A DNA stretch of 64,000 nucleotides, taken from assembly GCA_963715625.1 (NCBI GenBank), contig OY970260.1, positions 2,232,001-2,296,000 of the forward strand, in the 5' to 3' direction. A model generated the notes under the pieces. It had not been told where the DNA came from, did no database searches, and saw only the letters and a list, made by a program, of their open reading frames with translations. The translations under genes and the position numbers were made by a program. Source of the stretch: VRUE01 sp963715625. GTDB taxonomy: Bacteria > Actinomycetota > Thermoleophilia > Solirubrobacterales > 70-9. Of the stretch, positions 51,688-60,808 are shown piece by piece; position 1 is the stretch's first letter; the number at the start of each line of letters is the position of its first letter.

Positions 51688-53385
51688 ATGAGCTCAAACG
51701 GCGCCACCACCATGACCAAGCTGCCTCGTCCACGCTCGGCCACGGTCTTCGACGGCCCCGACCGCGCCCACGCGCGCGCCTACATGAAGGGCATTGGCTT
51801 CGACGACGACGCGCTCAGCCGGCCGACGATCGGGATCGCCAACACCTGGACCGAGGCGATGCCCTGCAACTTCCACCTGCGCGGCCTCGCCGAGCACGTC
51901 AAGCAGGGCGTGCGCGCCGCCGGCGGCACGCCGATGGAGTTCAACACAGTCGCCGTCTCCGACGGGGTGACGATGGGCACCCAGGGGATGAAGGCCTCGC
52001 TGGTCAGCCGCGAGGTGATCGCCGACTCGATCGAGCTGATGGCGCGTGGCTACCAGTTCGACGCGATCGTCGCCCTCTGCGCCTGCGACAAGACGATCCC
52101 GGGCTGCGCGATGGCGCTGGCCCGGCTCGACGTTCCGTCGGTCGTCCTCTATGGCGGCTCGATCGCCCCCGGCCACTGGCACGGGCGCGACGTCACCATC
52201 CTCGACATCTTCGAGGCGATCGGCGCCCACAACGCGGGCGACATGAGCGACGAGGAACTGCACGAGCTCGAGGGTGTGGCGAGCCCCGGCGCCGGCGCCT
52301 GCGGCGGCCAGTTCACCGCCAACACGATGGCCTGCGCCTTCGAGGCCCTCGGGATCAGCGCCGGCGGCTCGGCGATGGTGCCCGCCGAAGACGACGACAA
52401 GGGGACGGTCGCCGAGCGGATCGGCGAGCTGGTGCTGAACGTCCTCGTCGAGGATCTGCGGCCGAGCAAGGTGATCACGCGCGACTCGCTCGAGAACGCG
52501 ATCGCCTGCGTCTGCGCCTCGGGCGGCTCGACCAACGCCGTCCTGCACCTGATCGCGCTCGCCCGCGAGCGCGAGATCGAGCTGACCATGGACGACTTCG
52601 AGCGCATCTCCCGCGCGACCCCGCTCTTCGCCGACCTCAAGCCCGGCGGCCGCTACGTCGCCGCCGACCTCTACGCGGCCGGCGGCGTGCCGGTCATCCT
52701 CAAGCGGCTTGCCGAATCGGGCAGCCTGCACTCCGACGCGATCACGGTCACCGGGAAGACGATCGGCGAGGTGGCGTCCGAGGCGACCGAGGCACCCGGC
52801 CAGGAGGTCGTGCGCCCGCTCGGCGACCCGGTGAAGAGCGAAGGCGGCCTGGCGATCCTGGGCGGCAACCTGGCGCCCGAAGGGGCGGTGGTGAAGCTCG
52901 CAGGCACCGAGCGCACCCAGCAGACAGGGCCCGCCCGTGTCTTCGAGTCCGAAGAGGAATGCTTCCGCGCGGTCAAGGACCAGAAGGTCGAGCCGGGCGA
53001 TGTCGTCGTGATCCGCAACGAGGGACCGGTCGGCGGCCCGGGGATGCGCGAGATGCTCCAGGTCACCGCGGCGATCGTCGGCGAGGGGCTGGGGGAGAGC
53101 GTCGCGATGGTCACCGACGGCCGCTTCTCCGGCGCCACCCGCGGCCTGATGATCGGCCACGTCGCCCCCGAGGCGGCCAGGGGAGGCCCGATCGCCGCGA
53201 TTCACGAGGGCGACCGGATCACCGTCGACATCGACAACCGCCGCCTCGACGTCGATCTCTCCGACGAGGAGATCGCCAAGCGGGTGGCCGAGTACAGCTC
53301 CCCGCCGTCCCCCTTCGGCCCGGGCGTCATGGCCAAGTACGCGGCGACGGTCAGCTCGGCCGCGCACGGCGCCGTGACCGCTTAA
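51688..53385 (+). CDS. ilvD: Dihydroxy-acid dehydratase
   Basis: 565 aa. Fe-S enzyme of branched-chain amino acid synthesis. Cluster/active-site motifs: ALCACDKTIPGCAMALARLDVPS, GAGACGGQFTANTMACAFEALGIS, GGSTNAVLHLIAL, GPVGGPGMREML and TDGRFSGATRGLMIGHVAPEAA. Full length. Ends convergently, with a 4-nt overlap, on the fused hydrolase gene. Confidence 0.97.
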   Translation: MSSNGATTMTKLPRPRSATVFDGPDRAHARAYMKGIGFDDDALSRPTIGIANTWTEAMPCNFHLRGLAEHVKQGVRAAGGTPMEFNTVAVSDGVTMGTQGMKASLVSREVIADSIELMARGYQFDAIVALCACDKTIPGCAMALARLDVPSVVLYGGSIAPGHWHGRDVTILDIFEAIGAHNAGDMSDEELHELEGVASPGAGACGGQFTANTMACAFEALGISAGGSAMVPAEDDDKGTVAERIGELVLNVLVEDLRPSKVITRDSLENAIACVCASGGSTNAVLHLIALAREREIELTMDDFERISRATPLFADLKPGGRYVAADLYAAGGVPVILKRLAESGSLHSDAITVTGKTIGEVASEATEAPGQEVVRPLGDPVKSEGGLAILGGNLAPEGAVVKLAGTERTQQTGPARVFESEEECFRAVKDQKVEPGDVVVIRNEGPVGGPGMREMLQVTAAIVGEGLGESVAMVTDGRFSGATRGLMIGHVAPEAARGGPIAAIHEGDRITVDIDNRRLDVDLSDEEIAKRVAEYSSPPSPFGPGVMAKYAATVSSAAHGAVTA

Positions 53386-54986
53386 CCGCTCAGGAACCCG
53401 TCGAGCAGCGCGTTGAAGCGCGCCGGGCGCTCCATCTGCGGCACGTGGCCCGTGTGCTCGAAGATCTCCAGGCGGGAGTGGGGGATGCGGCGGTTGTAGC
53501 TGTGCGCGGCAACGGAGGGGATGACCCAGTTGTCGGTGCCCCAGACGATCATCACCGGGATCTCGATCTCTTCCAGCCGGTGGCGGGCGTCGTACTCGAT
53601 CACCGCGTCGAGCGCGTCGGCGAACCCGGGGGCCGGCAGCCCTGAGGCCATCTGCTCCCAGAGCAGCTCCTTGCGCAGGCGCCCGGGGTAGCGCATGAAG
53701 AGCCGGAGCATCAGGTAGCGAGCGCGCTTGCGGGCGACGACCTCCTGAGCCGCTTTGCCGAAGCCCGGTCCGAAGGTGCCCCAAGCGTGCGAGGTCGCCT
53801 TCCCCCTTTGGTGCGGAAGCCAGGTGTTGATCAGGCCGGCGGCGGAGACGAGGACGAGCCGGTCGAAGCGCTCGGGTGCCGAGAGCACCGCCTCCGCCGC
53901 GACCAGGCCGCCCATCGAGTTGCCGACCAGGGTCGCGCCCCGGTCGATCCCGAGCTTCTCGCAGAAGTCGTGCAGCAGCTGGCCGTAGGCGTGCATGTCG
54001 ATCGGCCAGACGGGCATCGGGCTGGCGCCGAAGCCGGGCAGGTCGAGCGCGATCGCCCGCCGCCCGCGGCCGAGGTGGGGCAGGTTCTCCAGCCAGTTCT
54101 GCCAGGAGCCGGAGATGCCGTGGACGAAGACGACCGGCTCGCCCTCGCCGATCTCGGCGTAGTTGACGGCGGCCCCGGGCAGCTCGATCCGGTGCACGTG
54201 GGGGCGCCAGTCGATCCCCAGCCACTCGGGATCCGGGTTGCCGTAGTCGTCAGGCATAGCCCATACGTTCGAGTATGGGTATCTCCCGGATTCGGGCGGC
54301 TGCAGGTGGTCCCAGAGGATGCCGCGGGGCCGCTCGTACTGGCGCTCGACCTCGATCACGGCGCGCGGCGTGGCGATCACGTTGACCGGCAGGTCGTGGG
54401 AGGTCATCATCAGGTGGCGGCGCAGGACCTGGGTCGGGTGGACCGTCGTCGCCACGGTGGTGTGGCCGTCGATCTTGCCGGCGTCGATCAGCACGCCGTA
54501 CTCGAGGTCGGAGTAGCCGCCGCCCTTGCCGACCCGGGCGCCGCTGAGGTTCACCGCGACCGATCCGCAGAGGACGAAGTCGATCTCGGGCAGCTCGTCG
54601 AGGGCGGTCACGCGCCCGTGCTTGAGCGCCCCCTTGATCGTCGCCGCCTCTTTCACCGCGCGCTTGGAGAGCTTCTTCGGGTCGAGGACCCGGAAGGGGT
54701 GGGGATCGCGCAGCCGCGGCACGGCCATGATCACGACCTTGCCCTCTTCCAGGGCCATGCGCCGGGCGTAGGTCTGGGGGGAGTCGGGGTTGGCCTTGAT
54801 TACCTGGGCGCGCTTCCAGAGCCGGTACCCGGCGAGCTTCTCGGCCGCCAGCTTCGCCCCGGCGAAGTTGGGGATGCGACCCTCGGCGCCCGGGAAGCGG
54901 GACACGCCCTCGCGGTCCATCGCCTTCCAGACCTCCTTGCGGACCTCGTCCTTGGAGCCCTTGCGGGCGTTGGCCTTGGCACTCAT
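53382..54986 (-). CDS. Fusion: 5-formyltetrahydrofolate cyclo-ligase-like + alpha/beta hydrolase
   Basis: 534 aa in one uninterrupted frame. Residues ~10-235 resemble the 5-FCL/MTHFSD family (KAMDREGVSRFPGAEGRIPNFAGAKLAAEKLA..LCGSVAVNLSGARVGKGGGYSDLEYGVL..ERQYERPRGILWDHL). Residues ~262-534 are an alpha/beta hydrolase (VVFVHGISGSWQNWLENLPHL; nucleophile elbow GNSMGG; acid DNWV; His GHVPQMERP). The linker contains hairpin 54260-54279. Each half looks like a complete stand-alone protein, so a genuine fusion or the loss of an intergenic stop is possible. Confidence 0.85.
   Translation of the reverse strand: MSAKANARKGSKDEVRKEVWKAMDREGVSRFPGAEGRIPNFAGAKLAAEKLAGYRLWKRAQVIKANPDSPQTYARRMALEEGKVVIMAVPRLRDPHPFRVLDPKKLSKRAVKEAATIKGALKHGRVTALDELPEIDFVLCGSVAVNLSGARVGKGGGYSDLEYGVLIDAGKIDGHTTVATTVHPTQVLRRHLMMTSHDLPVNVIATPRAVIEVERQYERPRGILWDHLQPPESGRYPYSNVWAMPDDYGNPDPEWLGIDWRPHVHRIELPGAAVNYAEIGEGEPVVFVHGISGSWQNWLENLPHLGRGRRAIALDLPGFGASPMPVWPIDMHAYGQLLHDFCEKLGIDRGATLVGNSMGGLVAAEAVLSAPERFDRLVLVSAAGLINTWLPHQRGKATSHAWGTFGPGFGKAAQEVVARKRARYLMLRLFMRYPGRLRKELLWEQMASGLPAPGFADALDAVIEYDARHRLEEIEIPVMIVWGTDNWVIPSVAAHSYNRRIPHSRLEIFEHTGHVPQMERPARFNALLDGFLSG
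54260..54279 (-). other. Hairpin in the linker of the fused gene
   Basis: CCCATAC-GTTCGA-GTATGGG (7-bp stem) is translated as part of the YPYSNVWAM linker, just before the MPDDYGNPDPEWL where the hydrolase would start if separate. It could be a relic of the former intergenic region. Confidence 0.5.
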
Positions 54987-55025
54987 CGGTCACCGGAACG
55001 ATATCCGCCGTAACGACCGGAGCGT

Positions 55026-56081
55026 GTGCCTAAACTCCGCACGGTGGGTCGCAAAGGCAAAATTGCGATCGTCGCGATCCTGACCCTGCTCGTCCTCGGC
55101 GTCTCCGTTGGGTACGCCTACGACAGCACGCAGACGGACACGATCGCCGACGGCGTCACGATCGCCGGCGTTGACGTCGGCGGCATGGACGCCGAGGAAG
55201 CCGAGCAGACGGTGCGAGCCCGGCTGCTGCGGCCCCTGCGCCACTCGATACGCGTCGGTTATGACGGCGACAGCTGGGAGCTTCCCGGCGAGAGCCTCAA
55301 GGTGCACGCGGACCTCGATGCCGCGGTCGCCGAAGCGCTCGAGGACAGTCGCGAGGGCGGCTTCCCGGGCCGGCTCGTGCGCTACGTGACCGGCGGCGAG
55401 GTCGAAGAGCAGATCGGCGCCGACGTCACCTACTCCGAGCGCGCGATCAACCGCTTCGTGCGCCGGGTCGCCGACGCCGTTGACCGCGAAGCCCAGGATG
55501 CGACGGTCGAACCCAGCGCCGACTCGCTCGTCGTGGTCAAGGCGCAGAACGGGCGCAAGCTGCGCGACAACCTGCTCACGCGCCAGCTGCGGGCCGCTGT
55601 CCTCAATGCGGACGCCGACCACACGATCGCCGCCCGCACCCACTACACGAAGCCCGAGGTGACGACCGAAGAAGTCGCCAGCGCCTACCCGTCGTACCTG
55701 ACGCTCGACCGTGGCAGCTATACGCTCCGCCTCTGGGAAGACCTGAAGCTGGCCAGGACCTACACGGTGGCGGTCGGCCAGGAAGGGCTCGAAACGCCGG
55801 AAGGCCTCTACTCGATCCAGGAAAAGGAAGAAAACCCGACCTGGCACGTGCCGGAGTCGTCGTGGGCCGGGAGCCTCGCCGGCCAGGACATCCCGCCGGG
55901 CCCCTCGAACCCGATCAAGGCGCGCTGGCTGGGGATCTTCGAAGGCGCCGGCATCCACGGCACCGAAGAGACCTACTCGCTCGGGACCGCCGCCTCGCAC
56001 GGCTGCGTGCGGATGGCGATCCCCGACGTGGAAGAGCTGTATGACCGGGTGGAAGTCGGGACCCCGATCTACATTGGATAG
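55026..56081 (+). CDS. L,D-transpeptidase (YkuD domain) with peptidoglycan-binding repeats
   Basis: 351 aa. N-terminal membrane anchor (KIAIVAILTLLVLGVSVGYAY, ~residues 12-32), a PG-binding_4-type region (TIADGVTIAGVDVGGMDAEEAEQTVRARLLRPL, ~40-140) and the YkuD catalytic domain (~225-351) with HGTEETYSLGTAASHGCVRM (catalytic Cys in SHGCVRM). Forms 3-3 cross-links in peptidoglycan outside the membrane. Start GTG 55026. Its 3' part uses GAA codons more than neighbours. Confidence 0.92.
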   Translation: MPKLRTVGRKGKIAIVAILTLLVLGVSVGYAYDSTQTDTIADGVTIAGVDVGGMDAEEAEQTVRARLLRPLRHSIRVGYDGDSWELPGESLKVHADLDAAVAEALEDSREGGFPGRLVRYVTGGEVEEQIGADVTYSERAINRFVRRVADAVDREAQDATVEPSADSLVVVKAQNGRKLRDNLLTRQLRAAVLNADADHTIAARTHYTKPEVTTEEVASAYPSYLTLDRGSYTLRLWEDLKLARTYTVAVGQEGLETPEGLYSIQEKEENPTWHVPESSWAGSLAGQDIPPGPSNPIKARWLGIFEGAGIHGTEETYSLGTAASHGCVRMAIPDVEELYDRVEVGTPIYIG

Positions 56082-56114
56082 AGGCTCGCCGGGGTTTGCG
56101 GCGAACTCAGTCCG

Positions 56115-56996
56115 GTGAACTGGGACGACGCGCTCGAGGCATACGACCGGGACCTCCGGGGGCGTGGCATGGCTGAGCGAACGCGCCGCGCCTACGGCGT
56201 CGACCTCGGGCAGTTCGTCGAGTGGGCGGGAGAGCGGGCGCCGGGTGAGATCCGCCACCGCGACGTGCGCCGCTACGCGGCCGGCCTCTCCTCGGCGGGG
56301 ATGGCGGCGGCGACGGTCGCCCGCAAGCTGGCGGCGATCCGCGGGCTCTTCGACTTCCTCGTGCGCACCGAGCGGGTCGGCCAGAACCCCGCCGACCTCG
56401 TCTCCAGCCCGAAGCGCGAGGAGAAGCTTCCGCGGGTGCTCTCGGCCGGGCAGGTGCGCGACCTGCTGGAGAAGATCCCCGCCCGCACGCCGCTGGAGAT
56501 GCGCGACCGGGCGATGCTCGAGCTGGCCTACTCCTGCGGCCTGCGCTGCGAGGAGATCGTCAACCTCGACCTCGGCTCGCTCGACCACGAAGGCGAGCAG
56601 CTGCGCGTGCTCGGCAAGGGCTCCAAGGAGCGCCTGCTGCCCGTCGGCGAGCCCGCCCAGCGGGCGCTGCGGCGCTACGCCGAGCGCGGCCGCCACGCCC
56701 TGGCCACCGACCCGCGCGAGCCCGCCCTCTTCCTCTCCAAGAGTGGCCGCCGCCTCTCCAACTCCGACGTCACCCGCCGCCTCGGGCTCTGGGTGCGCGA
56801 GGCGGCGCTGGCCGCCGGGGTCTCGCCGCACTCGCTGCGGCACAGCTTCGCCACGCACCTGCTCGAGGGCGGTGCCGACCTGCGGACGATCCAGGAGCTG
56901 CTCGGCCACGCCTCGATCTCGACCACACAGGTCTACACTCGCGTGGATGCCGCGCGCCTGCGCGATGCGTATGCCGCGACCCACCCGCGGGCATGA
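56115..56996 (+). CDS. xerC: Tyrosine recombinase XerC/XerD
   Basis: 293 aa from GTG 56115. N-terminal SAM-like domain (DALEAYDRDLRGRGMAERTRRAYGVDLGQFVEW), catalytic Arg in LELAYSCGLRCEEIVNL, Lys in GKGSKERLLPV, HSLRHSFATHLLEGGADLRTIQELLGHASISTTQVYTRVD (HxxR, H, nucleophile Tyr). Resolves chromosome dimers. Its position before a WhiG-type sigma gene matches the comM-dprA-xerC-whiG order of actinobacteria. Confidence 0.92.
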   Translation: MNWDDALEAYDRDLRGRGMAERTRRAYGVDLGQFVEWAGERAPGEIRHRDVRRYAAGLSSAGMAAATVARKLAAIRGLFDFLVRTERVGQNPADLVSSPKREEKLPRVLSAGQVRDLLEKIPARTPLEMRDRAMLELAYSCGLRCEEIVNLDLGSLDHEGEQLRVLGKGSKERLLPVGEPAQRALRRYAERGRHALATDPREPALFLSKSGRRLSNSDVTRRLGLWVREAALAAGVSPHSLRHSFATHLLEGGADLRTIQELLGHASISTTQVYTRVDAARLRDAYAATHPRA

Positions 56997-57040
56997 TCGG
57001 CAAATAACCCGTCAGCGACTCTAGAATCACGGCCGGAGCC

Positions 57041-57814
57041 ATGGAAACAGGCGTAAAAGAGGTTGAGCTTCGCGATCTGTGGCGCCGCTACAAGGGCGAG
57101 GGGGATGCCAGCGCGCGCGAGCGCCTGGTCGTCGCCTACTCGCCGATGGTCAAGTTCGTCGCCGGCCGCCTCGGCGCGGGGCTGCCCTCCCACGTCGACG
57201 ACGCCGACCTGATCTCCTACGGCCTGATGGGCCTGATCGGCGCGATCGAGCGCTTCGAGCCCGAGCGCGGGATCAAGTTCGAGACCTTCGCGATGACCCG
57301 GATCCGCGGCGCGATCATCGACGAGCTGCGCTCGCTCGACTGGGTGCCGCGCTCGGTGCGCTCGCGGGCCCGCGAAATCGAGGCGGCGCAGGCGAAGCTC
57401 GAGCACGAGCTGCAGCGGGCGCCGACGGAGGCCGAGCTGGCGGAGAAGCTCGAGATCAGCGAGGACGAACTTCAGACCTCGCTGCTGGAGATCGCCAACT
57501 CCTCGGTCTACGCCCTCGACGAGCTGTGGACAGTCTCGGACTCCTCCGGCGACCAGGTCTCGCTGCTCGACACGATCTCCGACCCGCGCGCCGAGGACCC
57601 GCAGGAGTCGCTCGCCAGCAGCGAGGTCAAGGACCGCCTGACCGAGGCGATCTCCTCGCTGCCTGAGCGCGAGCAGCTCGTCGTCGCGCTCTACTACTAC
57701 GAGAACCTCACCCTGCGGGAGATCGGCGAGGTCCTCGGCGTGACCGAGTCGCGCGTCTCCCAGCTTCACACCAAGGCCGTGATGCGCCTCAAGTCCGGCC
57801 TCCAGGCCGTCTGA
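57041..57814 (+). CDS. RNA polymerase sigma factor, FliA/WhiG family
   Basis: 257 aa. Region 2 (LVVAYSPMVKFVAGRLGAGLPSHVDDADLISYGLMGLIGAIERFEPERGIKFETFAMTRIRGAIIDELRSLDWVPRSVR), region 3 (RAPTEAELAEKLEISEDELQ) and region 4 (EREQLVVALYYYENLTLREIGEVLGVTESRVSQLHTKAVMRLK). In streptomycetes WhiG controls sporulation and elsewhere FliA controls motility; the target here is unknown. Followed 18 nt later by element A4. Confidence 0.93.
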   Translation: METGVKEVELRDLWRRYKGEGDASARERLVVAYSPMVKFVAGRLGAGLPSHVDDADLISYGLMGLIGAIERFEPERGIKFETFAMTRIRGAIIDELRSLDWVPRSVRSRAREIEAAQAKLEHELQRAPTEAELAEKLEISEDELQTSLLEIANSSVYALDELWTVSDSSGDQVSLLDTISDPRAEDPQESLASSEVKDRLTEAISSLPEREQLVVALYYYENLTLREIGEVLGVTESRVSQLHTKAVMRLKSGLQAV

Positions 57815-57832
57815 GCCAGCCCCGCTGAGTTG

Positions 57833-57971
57833 GGGAGCCTGGCCGTCCTCCAGCCGAATTGAGCACCGCCCGCTTCGCGCGCGGTGCAATGAGGTGCGCG
57901 GCTCCGCCGCGCTCCAGGGCAGATTGCATAGGCCGCTTCGCGACATTCGTCCGGAGGACGGCCAGGCTCCC
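57833..57971 (+). repeat. Palindromic element A4 (family A), 3' of the sigma factor gene
   Basis: 139 bp. Perfect 19-bp outer arms GGGAGCCTGGCCGTCCTCC / GGAGGACGGCCAGGCTCCC (57833-57851 with 57953-57971). The core keeps GAATTGA...GGCCGCTTCGCGACATTCG but the first internal hairpin is rebuilt as GCACCGC/GCGGTGC, again with both strands changed. Confidence 0.85.
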
Positions 57972-58042
57972 TTTAACACGTCACCCGGAAACGCTGGAGC
58001 CACGAAGCCGGTGCCAAGGTCCCCAAGCTTGGGAGAAAGCTT

Positions 58043-58093
58043 CGACGAGTCTGCATTTACCCGCCTATAGCCGGGGTAAATGCAGACTCGTCG
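58043..58093. repeat. 20-bp-stem hairpin upstream of the EF-G2 gene
   Basis: CGACGAGTCTGCATTTACCC (58043-58062) is perfectly complementary to 58074-58093, loop 11 nt. No second copy seen in the window. With A4 and the next hairpin it fills the 469-bp whiG-like/EF-G2 interval, which otherwise holds nothing I recognise. Confidence 0.85.
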
Positions 58094-58154
58094 ATTGCTT
58101 GGGCCGAAACGGCGGCTCGGGTGGGGATTTGCTTTGAAGCTTGCAACGCTTCGA

Positions 58155-58234
58155 GGGGATGGCGGGTGCCCCTCCCCAGAACACTCCAGCGAGGCTCCCG
58201 CCGAGCGTTCTGGGGAGGGGCACCCGCCATCCCC
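58155..58234. repeat. 28-bp-stem hairpin upstream of the EF-G2 gene
   Basis: Perfect arms 58155-58182 and 58207-58234 (edge GGGGATGGCGGGTGCC, inner end CCAGAAC/GTTCTGG), loop 24 nt. It lies 49 nt before the EF-G2 GTG. Size and layout recall family E but the core differs. Confidence 0.87.
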
Positions 58235-58283
58235 TACCACCCAGCCGCTTGAATTGCCCCGCCCCGGGTGTACCTTCAAATGC

Positions 58284-60350
58284 GTGCCTCACAAGGCCGC
58301 AGACCGGATTCGAAACGTCGCTTTGATAGGGCACCGGGGCTGCGGCAAGACGAGTCTGCACGAGGCGATGCTGTTCGAGGCCGGGGCGGTCAGCCGGCTG
58401 GGCAGCGTGGCGGAGGGCTCCACCGTCTCCGACCACGAGCCCGACGAGCGGGAGCGGGCGATGTCGATCAACGCCGCCCTCGCCTGCTTCGAGCACGGCG
58501 GGCGCGAGATCAACCTGATCGACACCCCGGGGGAGCCGAGCTTCGCCGCCGACGCGATCGCGGCGCTGCGGGTCGTGGATGCGGCGGTGGTTGTGGTCAA
58601 CGCCGTGATGGGGGTCGAGGTGCACACCGAGCGGCTCTGGCGCCGCGCCGACGCCGAGGGCCTGGCCCGGCTCGTCTTCGTCAACATGCTCGACCGCGAG
58701 CGGGCCGACTTCTACCGCGCCCTCGACTCCCTGAAGGCGGCGTTCGGCCCCCACGTGGTCGCCACCGAGATCCCGATCGGGACCGAGCAGGAGGTCCGCG
58801 GCGTCGTCGACCTGATCGACCTGAAGGCGTTCGTCTACGAGGGAACCGGGCCGGGCGCCGCCGAGGAGGCCGAGATCCCCGAGGAGCTGCGCGAGCAGGC
58901 GGAGGAGCACCGGGAGAAGCTGATGGACGAGGTGGCGGAGAGCTCCGACGAGCTGATGGAGCGCTACCTGGAGGGCGAGGAGATCGACCACGACGAGATC
59001 GTGCGCGCGCTGAAGCGGGGGGTCACCGACGGGCGGATCTTTCCCGTCACCTGCGGCGTGGCGACGCGCAACCTCGGCACCGGCCGGCTGCTCGAGGCGC
59101 TGGTCGAGGACCTGCCCTCGCCGGCGATGCGGGGAGCGGTGCCGGCGCGGGGGGCGGGCGGCGAGGAGATCGAGATCGGGCCCGACGAGGACGGCCCGCT
59201 CGTCGCCTACGTCTTCAAGACGCTCGCCGACCCCTACACCGGCCGCGTCAACCTCTTCCGCGTCTACCGCGGGACCCTGGCCTCGGACTCGCAGGCGTTC
59301 AACGTCGGCGCCGGCCGGAAGGAGAGGATCGGCCAGCTCGGCCAGCCGCTCGGCGAGGAGCTGAGGCCGGTCCCCGAGCTGGGCGCCGGCGACATCGGCG
59401 TGGTCGCGAAGCTGAAGGAGACCCATGCCGGCGACGTGCTCTGCGCCGGCCAGGAGGAGATCTCCTTCGCGCCGCTCGACCTGCCCAACCCGGTGATGGC
59501 CTTCGCGTATGAGCCGAGGTCGAAGGGGGACGAGGAGAAGGCCGCGGCGGCGGTGCGCCGGCTGACCGAGGAGGACCCGACCCTCGACGTCCACCGCGAC
59601 GCCCAGACCGGGGAGCAGATCATCGCCGGCCTCACCCAGATCCACGTCGAGGTGATGGTCGAGCGGATGAAGCGGCGCTTCGGGGTCGAGATCGAGCTGC
59701 ACCCGCCGCGCGTCCCCTACCGGGAGTCGATTCGCCGCCCAGCCGCCGCCCACGCCCGCTACAAGAAGCAGTCGGGAGGGCGCGGCCAGTTCGCCGACTG
59801 CCAGATCGAGATCGAGCCGGCCGAGGACGGCGCCGAGTTCGAGTTCGTCAACAAGATCAAGGGCGCGGCGATCCCGGGCAGCTTCATCCCGGCGGTGGAG
59901 AAGGGGGTGGAGGAGGCGATGGCGCACGGCACCGTCGCCGGCTACCCGGTGAAGGGGGTGCGGGTGCGGCTCGTCGACGGCAAGCACCACGACGTCGACT
60001 CCTCGGAGATGGCCTTCAAGATCGCCGGCGCGATGGCCTTCAGGGAGGCGATGGAGGCGGCGGACCCGGTGCTCCTGGAGCCGATCGTGCGGCTCGCGGT
60101 CAACTGCCCCGGGGACGTCGTCGGGGACGTGATCGGCGATCTCAACTCGCGCCGCGGCCACCCGCTGGGGATGGAGCCGAAGGGGGCGATGACGGAGGTC
60201 AGGGCGGAGGTGCCGATGTCGGAGGTGCTCGATTACGCGCCCGACCTGCGTTCGATCAGCGGCGGCCGGGCGGACTTCGAGGTCGAGTTCGACCGCTATG
60301 AAGAGGTGCCTGCGCACCTGGCCGAAAGAGTTGTCGCAGCCGCCAGCTGA
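58284..60350 (+). CDS. Elongation factor G-like protein (EF-G2)
   Basis: 688 aa from GTG 58284. G domain NVALIGHRGCGKTSLHEAMLFEAGAV (G1), ERERAMSINAALACFEHGGREINLIDTPGEPSF (G2-G3), NMLDRERADF (G4, altered from NKxD), then domains II-V (YTGRVNLFRVYRGTLASDSQAFN; THAGDVLCAGQEEISF; QTGEQIIAGLTQIHVEVMVERMKRRFGVE; GRGQFADCQIEIEP; SRRGHPLGMEPKG). The GHRGCGKT P-loop and NMLD mark the EF-G2 subgroup rather than FusA. The open frame upstream of GTG 58284 crosses the two hairpins and is unlikely to be translated. Confidence 0.92.
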   Translation: MPHKAADRIRNVALIGHRGCGKTSLHEAMLFEAGAVSRLGSVAEGSTVSDHEPDERERAMSINAALACFEHGGREINLIDTPGEPSFAADAIAALRVVDAAVVVVNAVMGVEVHTERLWRRADAEGLARLVFVNMLDRERADFYRALDSLKAAFGPHVVATEIPIGTEQEVRGVVDLIDLKAFVYEGTGPGAAEEAEIPEELREQAEEHREKLMDEVAESSDELMERYLEGEEIDHDEIVRALKRGVTDGRIFPVTCGVATRNLGTGRLLEALVEDLPSPAMRGAVPARGAGGEEIEIGPDEDGPLVAYVFKTLADPYTGRVNLFRVYRGTLASDSQAFNVGAGRKERIGQLGQPLGEELRPVPELGAGDIGVVAKLKETHAGDVLCAGQEEISFAPLDLPNPVMAFAYEPRSKGDEEKAAAAVRRLTEEDPTLDVHRDAQTGEQIIAGLTQIHVEVMVERMKRRFGVEIELHPPRVPYRESIRRPAAAHARYKKQSGGRGQFADCQIEIEPAEDGAEFEFVNKIKGAAIPGSFIPAVEKGVEEAMAHGTVAGYPVKGVRVRLVDGKHHDVDSSEMAFKIAGAMAFREAMEAADPVLLEPIVRLAVNCPGDVVGDVIGDLNSRRGHPLGMEPKGAMTEVRAEVPMSEVLDYAPDLRSISGGRADFEVEFDRYEEVPAHLAERVVAAAS

Positions 60351-60388
60351 ACCGCGTCGTCCCGTGCCCTGTGGGCTAGCTTTCAGCC

Positions 60389-60808
60389 GTGAGCATCTAC
60401 CAGCGCGATCCAGCCGCCCCGGGGGCGAACGTGAGGCGGCGGCAGGAGGGAGCGCCCGGCAGCCGGATCGAGCACGCGGTGGGCCGCTTCAACGAGAGCG
60501 ACGCCGCCCGTACGGTGGCGGGCCTGACGCGCAGCCTGGGCCGGCCCTCGGCCTCGGTCGGTGCCGCCGCCGGCTCGCCGAGCGAGGTGCGGATCACCGT
60601 CGCCTGGGACCTCTGCTGGTACCAGTGGGCCGTCGATGTGGACGAGGCGCGGCGGCCGGTGCGCGAGATCGCCAGGGGGGACGACGTCGAGCAGCTCGAT
60701 CGCTCCGCGCGCCACTGGAACGCGAGCCTGGGGGAGGGTGGCCAGCTCCTCTTCGGCGCGGCCGGCTCGCCGGTGCGGCACCGCACCGGCTGGCTGAGGA
60801 GCAGGTGA
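60389..60808 (+). CDS. Conserved hypothetical protein coupled to RNase H
   Basis: 139 aa from GTG 60389. The C-terminal half (VRITVAWDLCWYQWAVDVDEARRPVREIARGDDVEQLDRSARHWNASLGEGGQLLFGAAG) has Trp-rich conserved-looking motifs, the N-terminal half (GAPGSRIEHAVGRFNESDAARTVAGLTRSLGRPSASV) a helical segment. No function known to me. Its stop overlaps the GTG of the RNase H gene, so the two are coupled. Confidence 0.7.
   Translation: MSIYQRDPAAPGANVRRRQEGAPGSRIEHAVGRFNESDAARTVAGLTRSLGRPSASVGAAAGSPSEVRITVAWDLCWYQWAVDVDEARRPVREIARGDDVEQLDRSARHWNASLGEGGQLLFGAAGSPVRHRTGWLRSR

Noticed and set aside
58080..58283. Extended N-terminus for EF-G2 starting at ATG 58080
   Set aside because: The added 68 residues are encoded by the two hairpins; the GTP-binding domain begins just after GTG 58284.
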